Source: Bacillota bacterium
GTDB taxonomy: Bacteria > Bacillota > Clostridia > Peptostreptococcales > Anaerovoracaceae
Assembly: GCA_029006195.1 (NCBI GenBank)
Contig: JAQXGH010000017.1
Location: 1 to 64,000 of the forward strand
Direction of reading: 5' to 3'
DNA: 64,000 bases
Shown here: piece after piece, positions 47,556-55,882 of the stretch
Layout: each line of letters starts with the position of its first letter
Position numbering within the stretch: position 1 is the first letter of the stretch
The notes under the pieces: generated by a model
Told to the model about the DNA's origin: nothing
The model's database searches: none
What the model saw: the letters and a program-made list of their open reading frames with translations, nothing else
Translations under genes and position numbers: made by a program

Positions 47556-50528
47556 TTACTTCATTGTGTCTTCCTGACCTGGCTTCCATCTTACGCCTTC
47601 CTTGCCGAGTCTGTGGAACTCGAGGTTTTCTGGCTTTGAAGGATCCATTGGGTTGTTAACGATATCTTCGATAGCATCCCACATATCGTTACCGAGGAAG
47701 TACTTTTCTGGCTTGTTAGGGTTAGGTTCGCCCTTAGCCTTAGCATCGATACCAGCCTTGATCTTAGCAGCTGTTGCAGGCAGTTCGTAAATTCTTACGC
47801 CTACTGCATTGTTGATAGCGTTGATTACTGCCATGTGGTTTGATGACTGGAATGCTTCTGAAGCGCCTGATGAACCGAAAGGTCCTCTAGGGTCATATCC
47901 GTCGATACCAACTGCGTGGTAATCTGGATAGTCAGGAACATCCTTGATGTAAGGAACGCCGCACTTGAACATGTTTGTATCCTTCTTAACATCTTCGTAG
48001 TTTTCGCTGAGAGCGAAACCGATTGAGTGTGACATACCACCGTAGATCTGGCCTTCAACTGCCTGGATGTTACCAGGAGTACCGATCCAGTATACGCAAG
48101 TCATTCCTGTGCAAGTAGTCTTACCAGTAGCAACTTCTACGTCAACTGTTGCCAGGTAGAGAGCGTATGTATATGTGTAAGTTGGGTTACCGCTTCCATC
48201 GTTAGGGTCGAGGTCATAGAAGTAGTCATATTCGTCAACTGTTGCCCAGTCACCCTGGTATCTAGTAGGGATTCCTTCTGCAACAATTTCTTCATATGTT
48301 CTATATGTTCCGTCAGCCTTTCTCATAGCGTCTGCGATGTTCTTAGCAGCTACGATTGAAGCCTTACCGTTAGCATAGTGTGATCTTGAACCTGCTGATT
48401 CACCAGTGTTAGGACAGTACTTTGAGTCGTCCTGTACGAGCTTGATGTCGTTAGGTGTGATTTCAGGGAAGTATTCCTTCATTGCTTCGAGCATGCAGAT
48501 GAGTGAACCCTGGTCGCCGCCCTGGCCCTGATCCTGCCAAGTGTCGTACTTTCTGAATGTTCCATCTGGCATCAGTTCGATAGCAACGTGAGCTTCGTCA
48601 ACTGCACCAAGACCTACGTTGTATCCGCCCCATGCTACGCCGATACCCTTCTTAACGTCTTCGTGTGCTGCATTCCAAGCTTCAACTTCAGCCTTCTTAG
48701 CTTCGTATTCTGGTCTGAGCTTTTCCATCATTTCTTCCATTGGATAATGGAGGTATGGATACTGGTTCAGGTTAGTGTCTTCTGGAGTTCTAGCGATATT
48801 TCTCCATCTGAGTTCGAATGGGTCAATACCTGATTCTTCTGCCAGCATATCAACGATTGCTTCTGAAGCAGTGAATGCCTGTGGAGCACCGTAACCTCTG
48901 TATGCTGTACCGAATGAGTGGTTAGTGAATGCTACTCTAGCGATACCAGCTGCATTTGGCATGTAGTATGGATACCACATGAATCTTAAGATCTTAGTCA
49001 GCTTGTCATCGCCCAGTTCTGCGAATGGACCGTGGTCAACGCCTGATTCGTATTCACCTGCAACAAACTTACCGTTTTCGTCACAAGCCATTCTAGCATT
49101 GAAGTAAGCTGGTGATCTCTTACCTGACATAGCGTTGAACTGTGCATAATCCATTGAAAGTGAGCATGGCATGCCAGTAACCTTAGTAGCGATACCTACC
49201 ATTGAGTATGAGTGAGCACTCATTGCCCAACCGAATGAACCGCCTGTAGGATTTTCGATTACTCTGAGCTTTTCTACAGGGATACCGATAGCTTCTGCCA
49301 TATCGTCTCTGTCGAAGTAGAGTGTCATTGTCTTACAGTGTACGCAAAGGTTATCGTCTTCATCATAGTAAGCCTGCATTACGTCGCCTTCGATTGAAAG
49401 GTGAGGTTCTCTTGATGAGTAGAATGAACCTTCTACTGAGTAAGCAGCGTTATCGATCATGTCTGGAACGTTCTTCCAGTCACCCTTGAGTACAGGCTGC
49501 TGTGAGTAAATATTTGCACCATATGTTTCAGGCATCCAATCGTGGATCTTCTGAGCATCTGGAGTAACTGCTTCGAGGTAGCTCATGTATTCAGGCAGTG
49601 GTTCGAGTTCAACCTTAACTGCGTCAGCAGCTGCCTTAGCGTGATCTCTTGTGTCGGCACAAACCAGAGCAACTACATCACCATAGTACAGAATCTTGTC
49701 TTCTGCCAGGATGTGGTGGTTCTGCTGGAGTTCAACTGTTCTAGCTGAGAAAGAATAAGTCATCAGCTTGTTAGCGTCCTTAATGTCATCGTAAGTGATG
49801 ATCTTAACAACGCCTGGCATCTTTTCTGCTTCGCTGTAATCGATGTTCTTGATGATAGCGTGGCTGTACTGTCTAGGCATAACAACTTCAACCTTGAGAG
49901 TTTCAGCTGGCATGTGCAGTTCGATATCATCGCCGTAATCAGTAACGCCGCAAGCCTTAGGAAGAGCATTAGGTCTTTCAAGTGGCTTACCATAGAAGTT
50001 ACCGATATCTTCAGTCCAGTCGTAGATGAAGTCGTCAACTGTCTTTTCGCCTCTGAGTACTTCAGCAGCTGCCATAACAACGTCAACGATGTGCTTGTAA
50101 CCAGTACATCTACATACGTTTCTGTGCTTCTGGAACCAGTCTCTTACGTCTTCTCTAGTTGGGTTAGGATTTTCTTCGAGGAGCTGATAAGCTGATACGA
50201 TGAAACCAGGTACGCAGAAACCGCACTGTACAGCACCAAAAGCAACCCATAATCTCTGAAGAGGATGTGGGTGCATTACTGTTCCGATACCTTCGATAGT
50301 GATGATTTTGCTGTACTCAGGAACCTTAGAGATTTTACGAGTACATGATCTGACAACTTTGCCGTCAAGGATTACTGAACAAGCACCGCAGACACCAGTT
50401 CCGCAGCCAACTTTTGTTCCAGTAAGGCCAATACGACGAAGTACATCAGCGAGAGTATCCTTGTTAGGATCGCAGATGAACATACGGTCGGCACCGTTAA
50501 TGTTCAAAAACATTCTTGTGTAATTCAT
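47556..50528 (-). CDS. Molybdopterin-dependent aldehyde oxidoreductase (xanthine oxidase family, MOP-like)
   Basis: 2Fe-2S motifs GTKVGCGTGVCGACSVILDGKVVRSC and GAVQCGFCVPGFIVSAYQLL...HRNVCRCTGYKHIVD; NPTGGSFGWAMSAHSY; FGTAYRGYGAPQAFTASEAIVDMLAEE. Confidence 0.92.
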   Translation of the reverse strand: MNYTRMFLNINGADRMFICDPNKDTLADVLRRIGLTGTKVGCGTGVCGACSVILDGKVVRSCTRKISKVPEYSKIITIEGIGTVMHPHPLQRLWVAFGAVQCGFCVPGFIVSAYQLLEENPNPTREDVRDWFQKHRNVCRCTGYKHIVDVVMAAAEVLRGEKTVDDFIYDWTEDIGNFYGKPLERPNALPKACGVTDYGDDIELHMPAETLKVEVVMPRQYSHAIIKNIDYSEAEKMPGVVKIITYDDIKDANKLMTYSFSARTVELQQNHHILAEDKILYYGDVVALVCADTRDHAKAAADAVKVELEPLPEYMSYLEAVTPDAQKIHDWMPETYGANIYSQQPVLKGDWKNVPDMIDNAAYSVEGSFYSSREPHLSIEGDVMQAYYDEDDNLCVHCKTMTLYFDRDDMAEAIGIPVEKLRVIENPTGGSFGWAMSAHSYSMVGIATKVTGMPCSLSMDYAQFNAMSGKRSPAYFNARMACDENGKFVAGEYESGVDHGPFAELGDDKLTKILRFMWYPYYMPNAAGIARVAFTNHSFGTAYRGYGAPQAFTASEAIVDMLAEESGIDPFELRWRNIARTPEDTNLNQYPYLHYPMEEMMEKLRPEYEAKKAEVEAWNAAHEDVKKGIGVAWGGYNVGLGAVDEAHVAIELMPDGTFRKYDTWQDQGQGGDQGSLICMLEAMKEYFPEITPNDIKLVQDDSKYCPNTGESAGSRSHYANGKASIVAAKNIADAMRKADGTYRTYEEIVAEGIPTRYQGDWATVDEYDYFYDLDPNDGSGNPTYTYTYALYLATVDVEVATGKTTCTGMTCVYWIGTPGNIQAVEGQIYGGMSHSIGFALSENYEDVKKDTNMFKCGVPYIKDVPDYPDYHAVGIDGYDPRGPFGSSGASEAFQSSNHMAVINAINNAVGVRIYELPATAAKIKAGIDAKAKGEPNPNKPEKYFLGNDMWDAIEDIVNNPMDPSKPENLEFHRLGKEGVRWKPGQEDTMK

Positions 50529-50599
50529 ATGATTGCCTCCGCTTTTGATATTAATTTGTAACTTGCTTGCTTTGTATATTGAAAATTATACGCATCAAT

Positions 50600-50628
50600 A
50601 TTTTAAATAGTCAGAAAACTAATGTCAA
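50600..50628 (-). promoter_or_regulatory. Candidate sigma-70-type promoter for the aldehyde oxidoreductase gene
   Basis: Minus strand: TTGACA (50628-50623), 17-nt spacer, TAAAAT (50605-50600). Confidence 0.55.
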
Positions 50629-50738
50629 GAAAAGGCAAGAGTTGTATCGAATTTGCGACAGCCTTCTTATATATGAATGAAATGTTGTTTTGATGGAAGA
50701 AAATTTCCGAAAAACGGCATTGGCGGCGCGTATTTCGG

Positions 50739-50767
50739 TTGACAAATGGGGTTTTCGGTGCTATGAT
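50739..50767 (+). promoter_or_regulatory. Sigma-70-type promoter upstream of Moco-like RNA copy 2
   Basis: TTGACA (50739-50744), 17-nt spacer, TATGAT (50762-50767). Confidence 0.75.
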
Positions 50768-50790
50768 TACGCTATCCAAAACTGAATATT

Positions 50791-50874
50791 CTCCGATCCT
50801 TGTACGACACCAGATGCCGGCAAGGACGATAGGGTCAGTGAAGCGATTTGCTGGCCTGCCAATGTGCGAAGGAG
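50791..50874 (+). ncRNA. Candidate Moco/Tuco RNA motif (riboswitch), copy 2
   Basis: 84 nt, same length as copy 1 and about three-quarters identical by hand alignment; located upstream of ferredoxin + aldehyde:ferredoxin oxidoreductase; T-run at 50941-50947 after GC-rich GCCTGCGCAC. Confidence 0.75.
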
Positions 50875-51139
50875 TCATAAGCGGGTTTAAGTACAGCCGT
50901 AGGCGATGCTTAGATTCGAGGTTGGACTTGCCTGCGCACTTTTTTTATTGAAATTTATACGAATTTGATTCTTTTAGACTCATTTTGTCGATTCTAAAAC
51001 TTCTTTGAATTCATATGATTGCTTGCTTGTTTTTGATAAAAAAGGTGCGCAGACAGGTCCAGCGAATGTACATATATCGGATATATTTATGAGTTAGCAA
51101 TGGTTCATTATAGAAGTTTTTGAGGAAAGGAAGAGGCTA

Positions 51140-51526
51140 ATGAAGAGATTAAAGTTCAAGAAGGAGCTCTGCATAGGCTGTACACTTTGTGCACAGATTT
51201 GTTCAGCTTACAAGGAAGGCGAATACGTTCCTTCAAAGGCAAGAATTTTCATAGAGAGTTACTATGAAAGAGGCGAACTGAAGTATGACGGAGCATATTG
51301 TATCCTCTGTGGTAAGTGCGCTAAGGCTTGTCCAGTAGAAGCAATCAAGTTTACTGATCACATCGAAGTAGATCATGATTTATGTTGTGGCTGTGGTCTT
51401 TGCGAAGAAGCATGTCCTAAGCACGTTGTTAGACTTAGAGACGACGTTGCATATATCTGCGATACATGCGGCGGAGATCCTAACTGTGTTAAGACTTGTC
51501 CACAGAGCGCACTGACATTTGAATAA
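51140..51526 (+). CDS. 4Fe-4S dicluster ferredoxin-like protein (AOR-associated)
   Basis: CIGCTLCAQICSAYKEG; CILCGKCAKACPVEAI; CCGCGLCEEACPKHVV; CDTCGGDPNCVKTCPQ. Confidence 0.9.
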   Translation: MKRLKFKKELCIGCTLCAQICSAYKEGEYVPSKARIFIESYYERGELKYDGAYCILCGKCAKACPVEAIKFTDHIEVDHDLCCGCGLCEEACPKHVVRLRDDVAYICDTCGGDPNCVKTCPQSALTFE

Positions 51527-51546
51527 ATAGGGAGGAGGACAGTAAT

Positions 51547-53376
51547 ATGAAGTATACAATTTTAAGAGATAAGTATGAACAGCAGGCTGCCGATCCTAAC
51601 CAGACTATTATGAGCGCATATCAGAACAGAGTTCTGAGAATCAACCTCACTGAGAAGAAGGCAACAGTAGAACCTCTGAGAATGGACTTCGCTGAGAAGT
51701 ACGTTGGCTCAAAGGGTCTCGTAATTAGATATATGTATGAAGATATGGCTCCAGGAATCGATCCACTGGGTCCTGAAAACAATCTTTATCTGACAACTGG
51801 CCCTATGACTGGTACACCAATTCCTTGTTCAGGTAAGCTGTCAGTAGCAGCTAAGTCACCTGCAACAGGTACAATGAATGACTGCTCAATCGGTGGTCAC
51901 GCTGGTATCAGAATCAAGTTCGCTGGATATGATATGGTAGTATTTGAAGGTCAGCTTGAAGAACCTGGTATCGTTATTATCGATGATGACGAAATCAAAT
52001 TCGAAAGCGCAGAAGGTCTTTGGGGCAGAGGCTCACATGAAGTTGAAGCTGAACTGATCGACAGATTCGGCAGAGAATTCTCATGTATGTCAATCGGTCC
52101 TGCAGGCGAAAACCTCAGCAACATGGCTTGCATCAACTCAGACTACTACAGACAGGCTGGTAGAGGCGGCATCGGTGCTGTAATGGGTTCAAAGAAGATG
52201 AAGGCTATCATGATCAGAGGTACTGGCTCAGTTAAGATTCCTAACATCAAGGAAGGTACTGATAGAATCCTCGAACTGCTTCACCAGAGCTGTCTGGATG
52301 AAGAAAACCAGTTCATCTTCGACGTTGGTACATTCGGCTTCCTGGAAGCTTGCCAGGACGGCGGTATCATGCCATATAAGAACTTCTCAGATACAACTGA
52401 CGAAAACTGGACTGAATATAATGACGCAGCAGTTCTCCCTTATAGACAGGGTAAGAGAGGCTGCGGAAGCTGCGGTCTCGGCTGCGGTAACTTCATCAAG
52501 ATGGGCGATGTAGTTTGTGAAGGTCCTGAATATGAAACAACAGCAGTAGCTGGTCCAAACGCTGGCAATACTGATCCTAAGGAAATCCTTAGATACAACA
52601 TGGTATGCGATGACATGGGTCTCGATACTATCTCAGCTGGTGACACTCTCGTATGGGCTATGGAAATGACTGAAACTGGTCAGCATGACTTTGGCATCCA
52701 CTGGGGTGAAACAAACAAGATGTGTGAATACATCGAAAAGATGGCTAGAAGAGAAAACGAAATGTTCTCAGACCTGGCTGATGGCGTTAAGATCGCTGCA
52801 GAAAAGCACGGCGGTTTCGACATCGCAATGCAGGTTAAGGGCCTCGAATATCCACAGTATGAACCACGTGGTTCATGGGGTATGGCAATGTCATATGCAG
52901 TATCAGACAGAGGCGCTTGCCACATGAGATCATATGCACCTAACGAAGAAGTATTCGCTGCTTCAGTTCCTCCTTACACTGCAGAAGGTAAGGGCCAGGT
53001 TGTATATAATCTTGGTGAATTCAATGCTATCAAGTTCAGCTGCTGTATCTGCGACATGTGGGGTACAATCGACTATGCAATCATGGCAGAACTCCTGACT
53101 ATCATTACTGGTAAGGAATGGACTGAAGATGACATGGCTGCAGTAGGTAGAAGAGTTATCAACATCGCTAGAGCATTCAACCAGAGAGAAGGATTCAACA
53201 GACAGCAGGATACAGTTCCTAAGAGAGTTATCAGAGACGCTCTGAAGACAGGCCCTGCAGCTGGTCAGGTTATTCCACCAGAAGCATTCGAAAGTATGCT
53301 CGACCAGTACTACGAAGTTCTCGGTTGGAACAAGGATGGTACAATGCCAGACGAACTGATCAAGTCAATTCTCTAA
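51547..53376 (+). CDS. Aldehyde:ferredoxin oxidoreductase family (tungsto/molybdo-bis-pterin enzyme)
   Basis: YQNRVLRINLTEKKATVEPL; AEKYVGSKGLVIRYMYEDMAPGIDPLGPENNLYLTTGPMTGTPIPCSGKLSVAAKSPATGTMNDCSIGGHAG; RQAGRGGIGAVMGSKKMKAI; GCGSCGLGCGNF; CDDMGLDTISAGDT. Confidence 0.95.
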   Translation: MKYTILRDKYEQQAADPNQTIMSAYQNRVLRINLTEKKATVEPLRMDFAEKYVGSKGLVIRYMYEDMAPGIDPLGPENNLYLTTGPMTGTPIPCSGKLSVAAKSPATGTMNDCSIGGHAGIRIKFAGYDMVVFEGQLEEPGIVIIDDDEIKFESAEGLWGRGSHEVEAELIDRFGREFSCMSIGPAGENLSNMACINSDYYRQAGRGGIGAVMGSKKMKAIMIRGTGSVKIPNIKEGTDRILELLHQSCLDEENQFIFDVGTFGFLEACQDGGIMPYKNFSDTTDENWTEYNDAAVLPYRQGKRGCGSCGLGCGNFIKMGDVVCEGPEYETTAVAGPNAGNTDPKEILRYNMVCDDMGLDTISAGDTLVWAMEMTETGQHDFGIHWGETNKMCEYIEKMARRENEMFSDLADGVKIAAEKHGGFDIAMQVKGLEYPQYEPRGSWGMAMSYAVSDRGACHMRSYAPNEEVFAASVPPYTAEGKGQVVYNLGEFNAIKFSCCICDMWGTIDYAIMAELLTIITGKEWTEDDMAAVGRRVINIARAFNQREGFNRQQDTVPKRVIRDALKTGPAAGQVIPPEAFESMLDQYYEVLGWNKDGTMPDELIKSIL

Positions 53377-53426
53377 TCTGAGGATAAAATTAGTAAATGA
53401 AACATTTCAATATGTGATGTATAATA

Positions 53427-53457
53427 AATGGGTCAGAGGCTTAGCTTCTGACCCATT
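53427..53457. terminator. Terminator-like hairpin after the AOR gene
   Basis: AATGGGTCAGAG-gcttag-CTTCTGACCCATT then CTTATT. Confidence 0.6.
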
Positions 53458-53501
53458 CTTATTACAAGAACTATTGTTAAATATTTAAGGAGGTGTGGAT
53501 T

Positions 53502-53738
53502 ATGAAAGTGACAATCGCTATGCGCGGCACTCTTAAGAAGAGATACGGCACAGAAGAAAGAATTGTCGAAGTTCCTGAAGGCACAACTTGCAGTCAGGCT
53601 TTAGAAGCAATTGGAATCAAGTACCAGGAAGATAAAGGCTTTGGTTTTGTTTCAGTGAACAGCATGAGATGCGATATAGAAACAGAGCTTCATGATGGTG
53701 ATTATCTTAAGGCTTTTAGTAAAGTATACGGAGGCTGA
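53502..53738 (+). CDS. MoaD/ThiS-family sulfur-carrier protein
   Basis: Small beta-grasp-like sequence ending in ...FSKVYGG (C-terminal Gly-Gly); ATG 53502 preceded by AAGGAGGTG. Confidence 0.8.
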   Translation: MKVTIAMRGTLKKRYGTEERIVEVPEGTTCSQALEAIGIKYQEDKGFGFVSVNSMRCDIETELHDGDYLKAFSKVYGG

Positions 53739-54421
53739 TGGATATGGATATTAGATATACTAGGAATATAGGAACGATATCTGAGGATGAACAGTCCGCA
53801 CTTGCCACTAAGAGAGTTTGCGTTGTAGGATGCGGCGGACTTGGCGGCGGAGTGATCGAAGGCCTTGTTAGAATTGGTGTTGGACATCTGACAGTAGTTG
53901 ACGGAGATGTGTTTGATGAAACAAATCTCAATAGACAGGTGCTTTCGAATGAAGATAATCTGGGCCATCCTAAGGCTGTTGAAGCCAGACTTCAGATGAA
54001 GACGATCAACTCAAACGTTCAGATAGATTCAGTGCAGGGACTTTTGACAGAAGAGAATGCAGCTGCCATAATAGCGGGGCATGACCTTGTAGTAGATGCG
54101 CTTGATAATATGGAAGCCAGACTGGTTCTGGAGGATAAATGCGAAGAGGCTGGAATCCCTCTCGTTCATGGTGCTATCGGAGGATGGCAGGGTCAGGTCA
54201 CAGTGGTGATGCCTGGTGACTGCATACTGCATCAGATTTACGAGGACGCAGAAGTGGATAAAAGTGTTAAACCAACAAACCCTCCATTCACACCAGCAGT
54301 AGTATCAGCAATTGAGGTAAGTGAAGCTGTGAAGGTTTTGCTCGGCAGAGAAGAAGCGCTTAGAGGTAAGGTATTGACTTTAGACCTTCTCAATCACGAA
54401 TACGATGTTATAGAATTTTAG
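53738..54421 (+). CDS. HesA/MoeB/ThiF family adenylyltransferase
   Basis: RVCVVGCGGLGGGVIEGLVRIGVGHLTVVDGDVFDETNLNRQVLSNEDNLGHPKAVEA; DLVVDALDNMEARLVLEDKCEEAGIPLVHGAIGGWQGQVTVV. Confidence 0.9.
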   Translation: MDMDIRYTRNIGTISEDEQSALATKRVCVVGCGGLGGGVIEGLVRIGVGHLTVVDGDVFDETNLNRQVLSNEDNLGHPKAVEARLQMKTINSNVQIDSVQGLLTEENAAAIIAGHDLVVDALDNMEARLVLEDKCEEAGIPLVHGAIGGWQGQVTVVMPGDCILHQIYEDAEVDKSVKPTNPPFTPAVVSAIEVSEAVKVLLGREEALRGKVLTLDLLNHEYDVIEF

Positions 54422-54431
54422 AGGTGACCTG

Positions 54432-54599
54432 ATGGAAGATAGAAAATTTGATCTTTACGTTAAACTTGATGGTGAAGAAATCACTCTCATGCCTTTTATC
54501 GAGAATATGACTCGCGATGTTGTTCTTGGCGTTGTTAGAAATCTTAAGGGATACGAAGAAGGTCAGGAAATCGAAATCGTTCTTAAGCCAATAAGATAA
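54432..54599 (+). CDS. Conserved-looking 55-aa small protein of unknown function
   Basis: Below the ORF-track cutoff; MEDRKFDLYVKLDGEEITLMPFIENMTRDVVLGVVRNLKGYEEGQEIEIVLKPIR*; AGAGGTG upstream; stop abuts the next ATG (TAAATG). Confidence 0.7.
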   Translation: MEDRKFDLYVKLDGEEITLMPFIENMTRDVVLGVVRNLKGYEEGQEIEIVLKPIR

Positions 54600-55844
54600 A
54601 TGAAGTTAGTAAACGTACAGGGAAGAAAAAAGACCGGTAAAACCACAACGGTCACAAATATAATATCTGAACTTGTTAGGCGCGGCTACACTGTTGGTTC
54701 AGTGAAGGGCATTCATATAGATGCTTTTTCGATGGATTCGGAGACGGCGGATACCGGTAAGCACAAGCGCGCTGGCGCAGATCCGGTTACAGCCAGATGC
54801 CACGACGAAACTAACGTGATGTTTAAGGGAAAAAGAAATCTGCGTGAAATTCTTAAGTTTTATGACACCGATTGGGTGGTCATAGAGAGTCACGTGGATT
54901 TAAGATGCCCGAATATAATTACAGGCAGGACTGCTTACTACGATGGAGAGGGTAAGGACGTAAGTCTTGATGAGCAGGTAAACGAACTGACCATCGCATG
55001 CAGCGGTGTGATTTCTAACGAGATCTCTGAGTTTGAAGGGCTGCCTGTTATAAATTCGATGACATCCATTGAGAAGCTCGTGGATGTTATTGAGAACTTT
55101 TATAATTGTAAAGAAGAAGTTAGGATCCTTGAACCTGAGGAAGAGATGGCGCTGATAGAATCAAACGATTTTATTAAGGTGCATGCTGACGGCAGGGAAG
55201 AAGCTGGATCAGATCATATGCTGATGGAGAATACCGTTGAGGTATATATCAATGGCAAGCTGAGAGGAGCTGTTCCTTGTACGCCTCAGAATATCCCTGA
55301 ACTGGTGATAGGATGGCTTAATGCTGAAGGCTTTATCGATGATATCAGAGAGATTCAGCAGATAACAATAAACGATGAAGGAACTCTGGCAGAGGTTCTT
55401 CTGGATAATGAGTGGGGAAATTATCCGGTCCGTCCGGTTTCTCAAGTGAAATGGAAGAAAGAATGGATCTTTGCACTGGCTAAGGATTTCGAAATCATTA
55501 TGCCTCTCAGACAGGAGACTATGGCTGCGCATAATTGCCGCATAGCCAGAGGTCTTGATGACGGGAGCATTGACATCCTCTTTAAGTGTGAAGATATAGG
55601 AAGGCATAGTGCGATCGACAAAGTGATCGGATGGAGCATGAGAAATGGAATCGATATGACAGACTGCATATTGTTCACAAGCGGGAGAGTCAGCCGTGCC
55701 ATGGTCCAGAAGGTTATTCGCGCGGGCATTCCGGTAATGGCTGGCAAGGGCACCATTTCTAAGAAAGCGGTGGCGCTGGCTAAAGCAAACAACCTGACAT
55801 TGATCGGGTATGCTAAGGCTGATAGCCTTTGCATATTCGCTTAA
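54600..55844 (+). CDS. MobB (molybdopterin-guanine dinucleotide biosynthesis)-FdhD-like fusion
   Basis: N-term MKLVNVQGRKKTGKTTTVTNIISELVRRGYTVGSVKGIH; C-term CEDIGRHSAIDKVIGW...LFTSGRVSRAMVQKVIRAGIPVMAGKGTISKKAVALAKANNLTLIGYAKADSLCIF (FdhD). Confidence 0.88.
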   Translation: MKLVNVQGRKKTGKTTTVTNIISELVRRGYTVGSVKGIHIDAFSMDSETADTGKHKRAGADPVTARCHDETNVMFKGKRNLREILKFYDTDWVVIESHVDLRCPNIITGRTAYYDGEGKDVSLDEQVNELTIACSGVISNEISEFEGLPVINSMTSIEKLVDVIENFYNCKEEVRILEPEEEMALIESNDFIKVHADGREEAGSDHMLMENTVEVYINGKLRGAVPCTPQNIPELVIGWLNAEGFIDDIREIQQITINDEGTLAEVLLDNEWGNYPVRPVSQVKWKKEWIFALAKDFEIIMPLRQETMAAHNCRIARGLDDGSIDILFKCEDIGRHSAIDKVIGWSMRNGIDMTDCILFTSGRVSRAMVQKVIRAGIPVMAGKGTISKKAVALAKANNLTLIGYAKADSLCIFA

Positions 55845-55882
55845 ATAAAAAAACAAACAAGCAAGCAAAGGAAAACTAAATA

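Noticed and set aside
55209-55868. 219-aa minus-strand ORF
   Set aside because: Antisense to the FdhD domain; no recognisable motif and the plus-strand frame is well supported.
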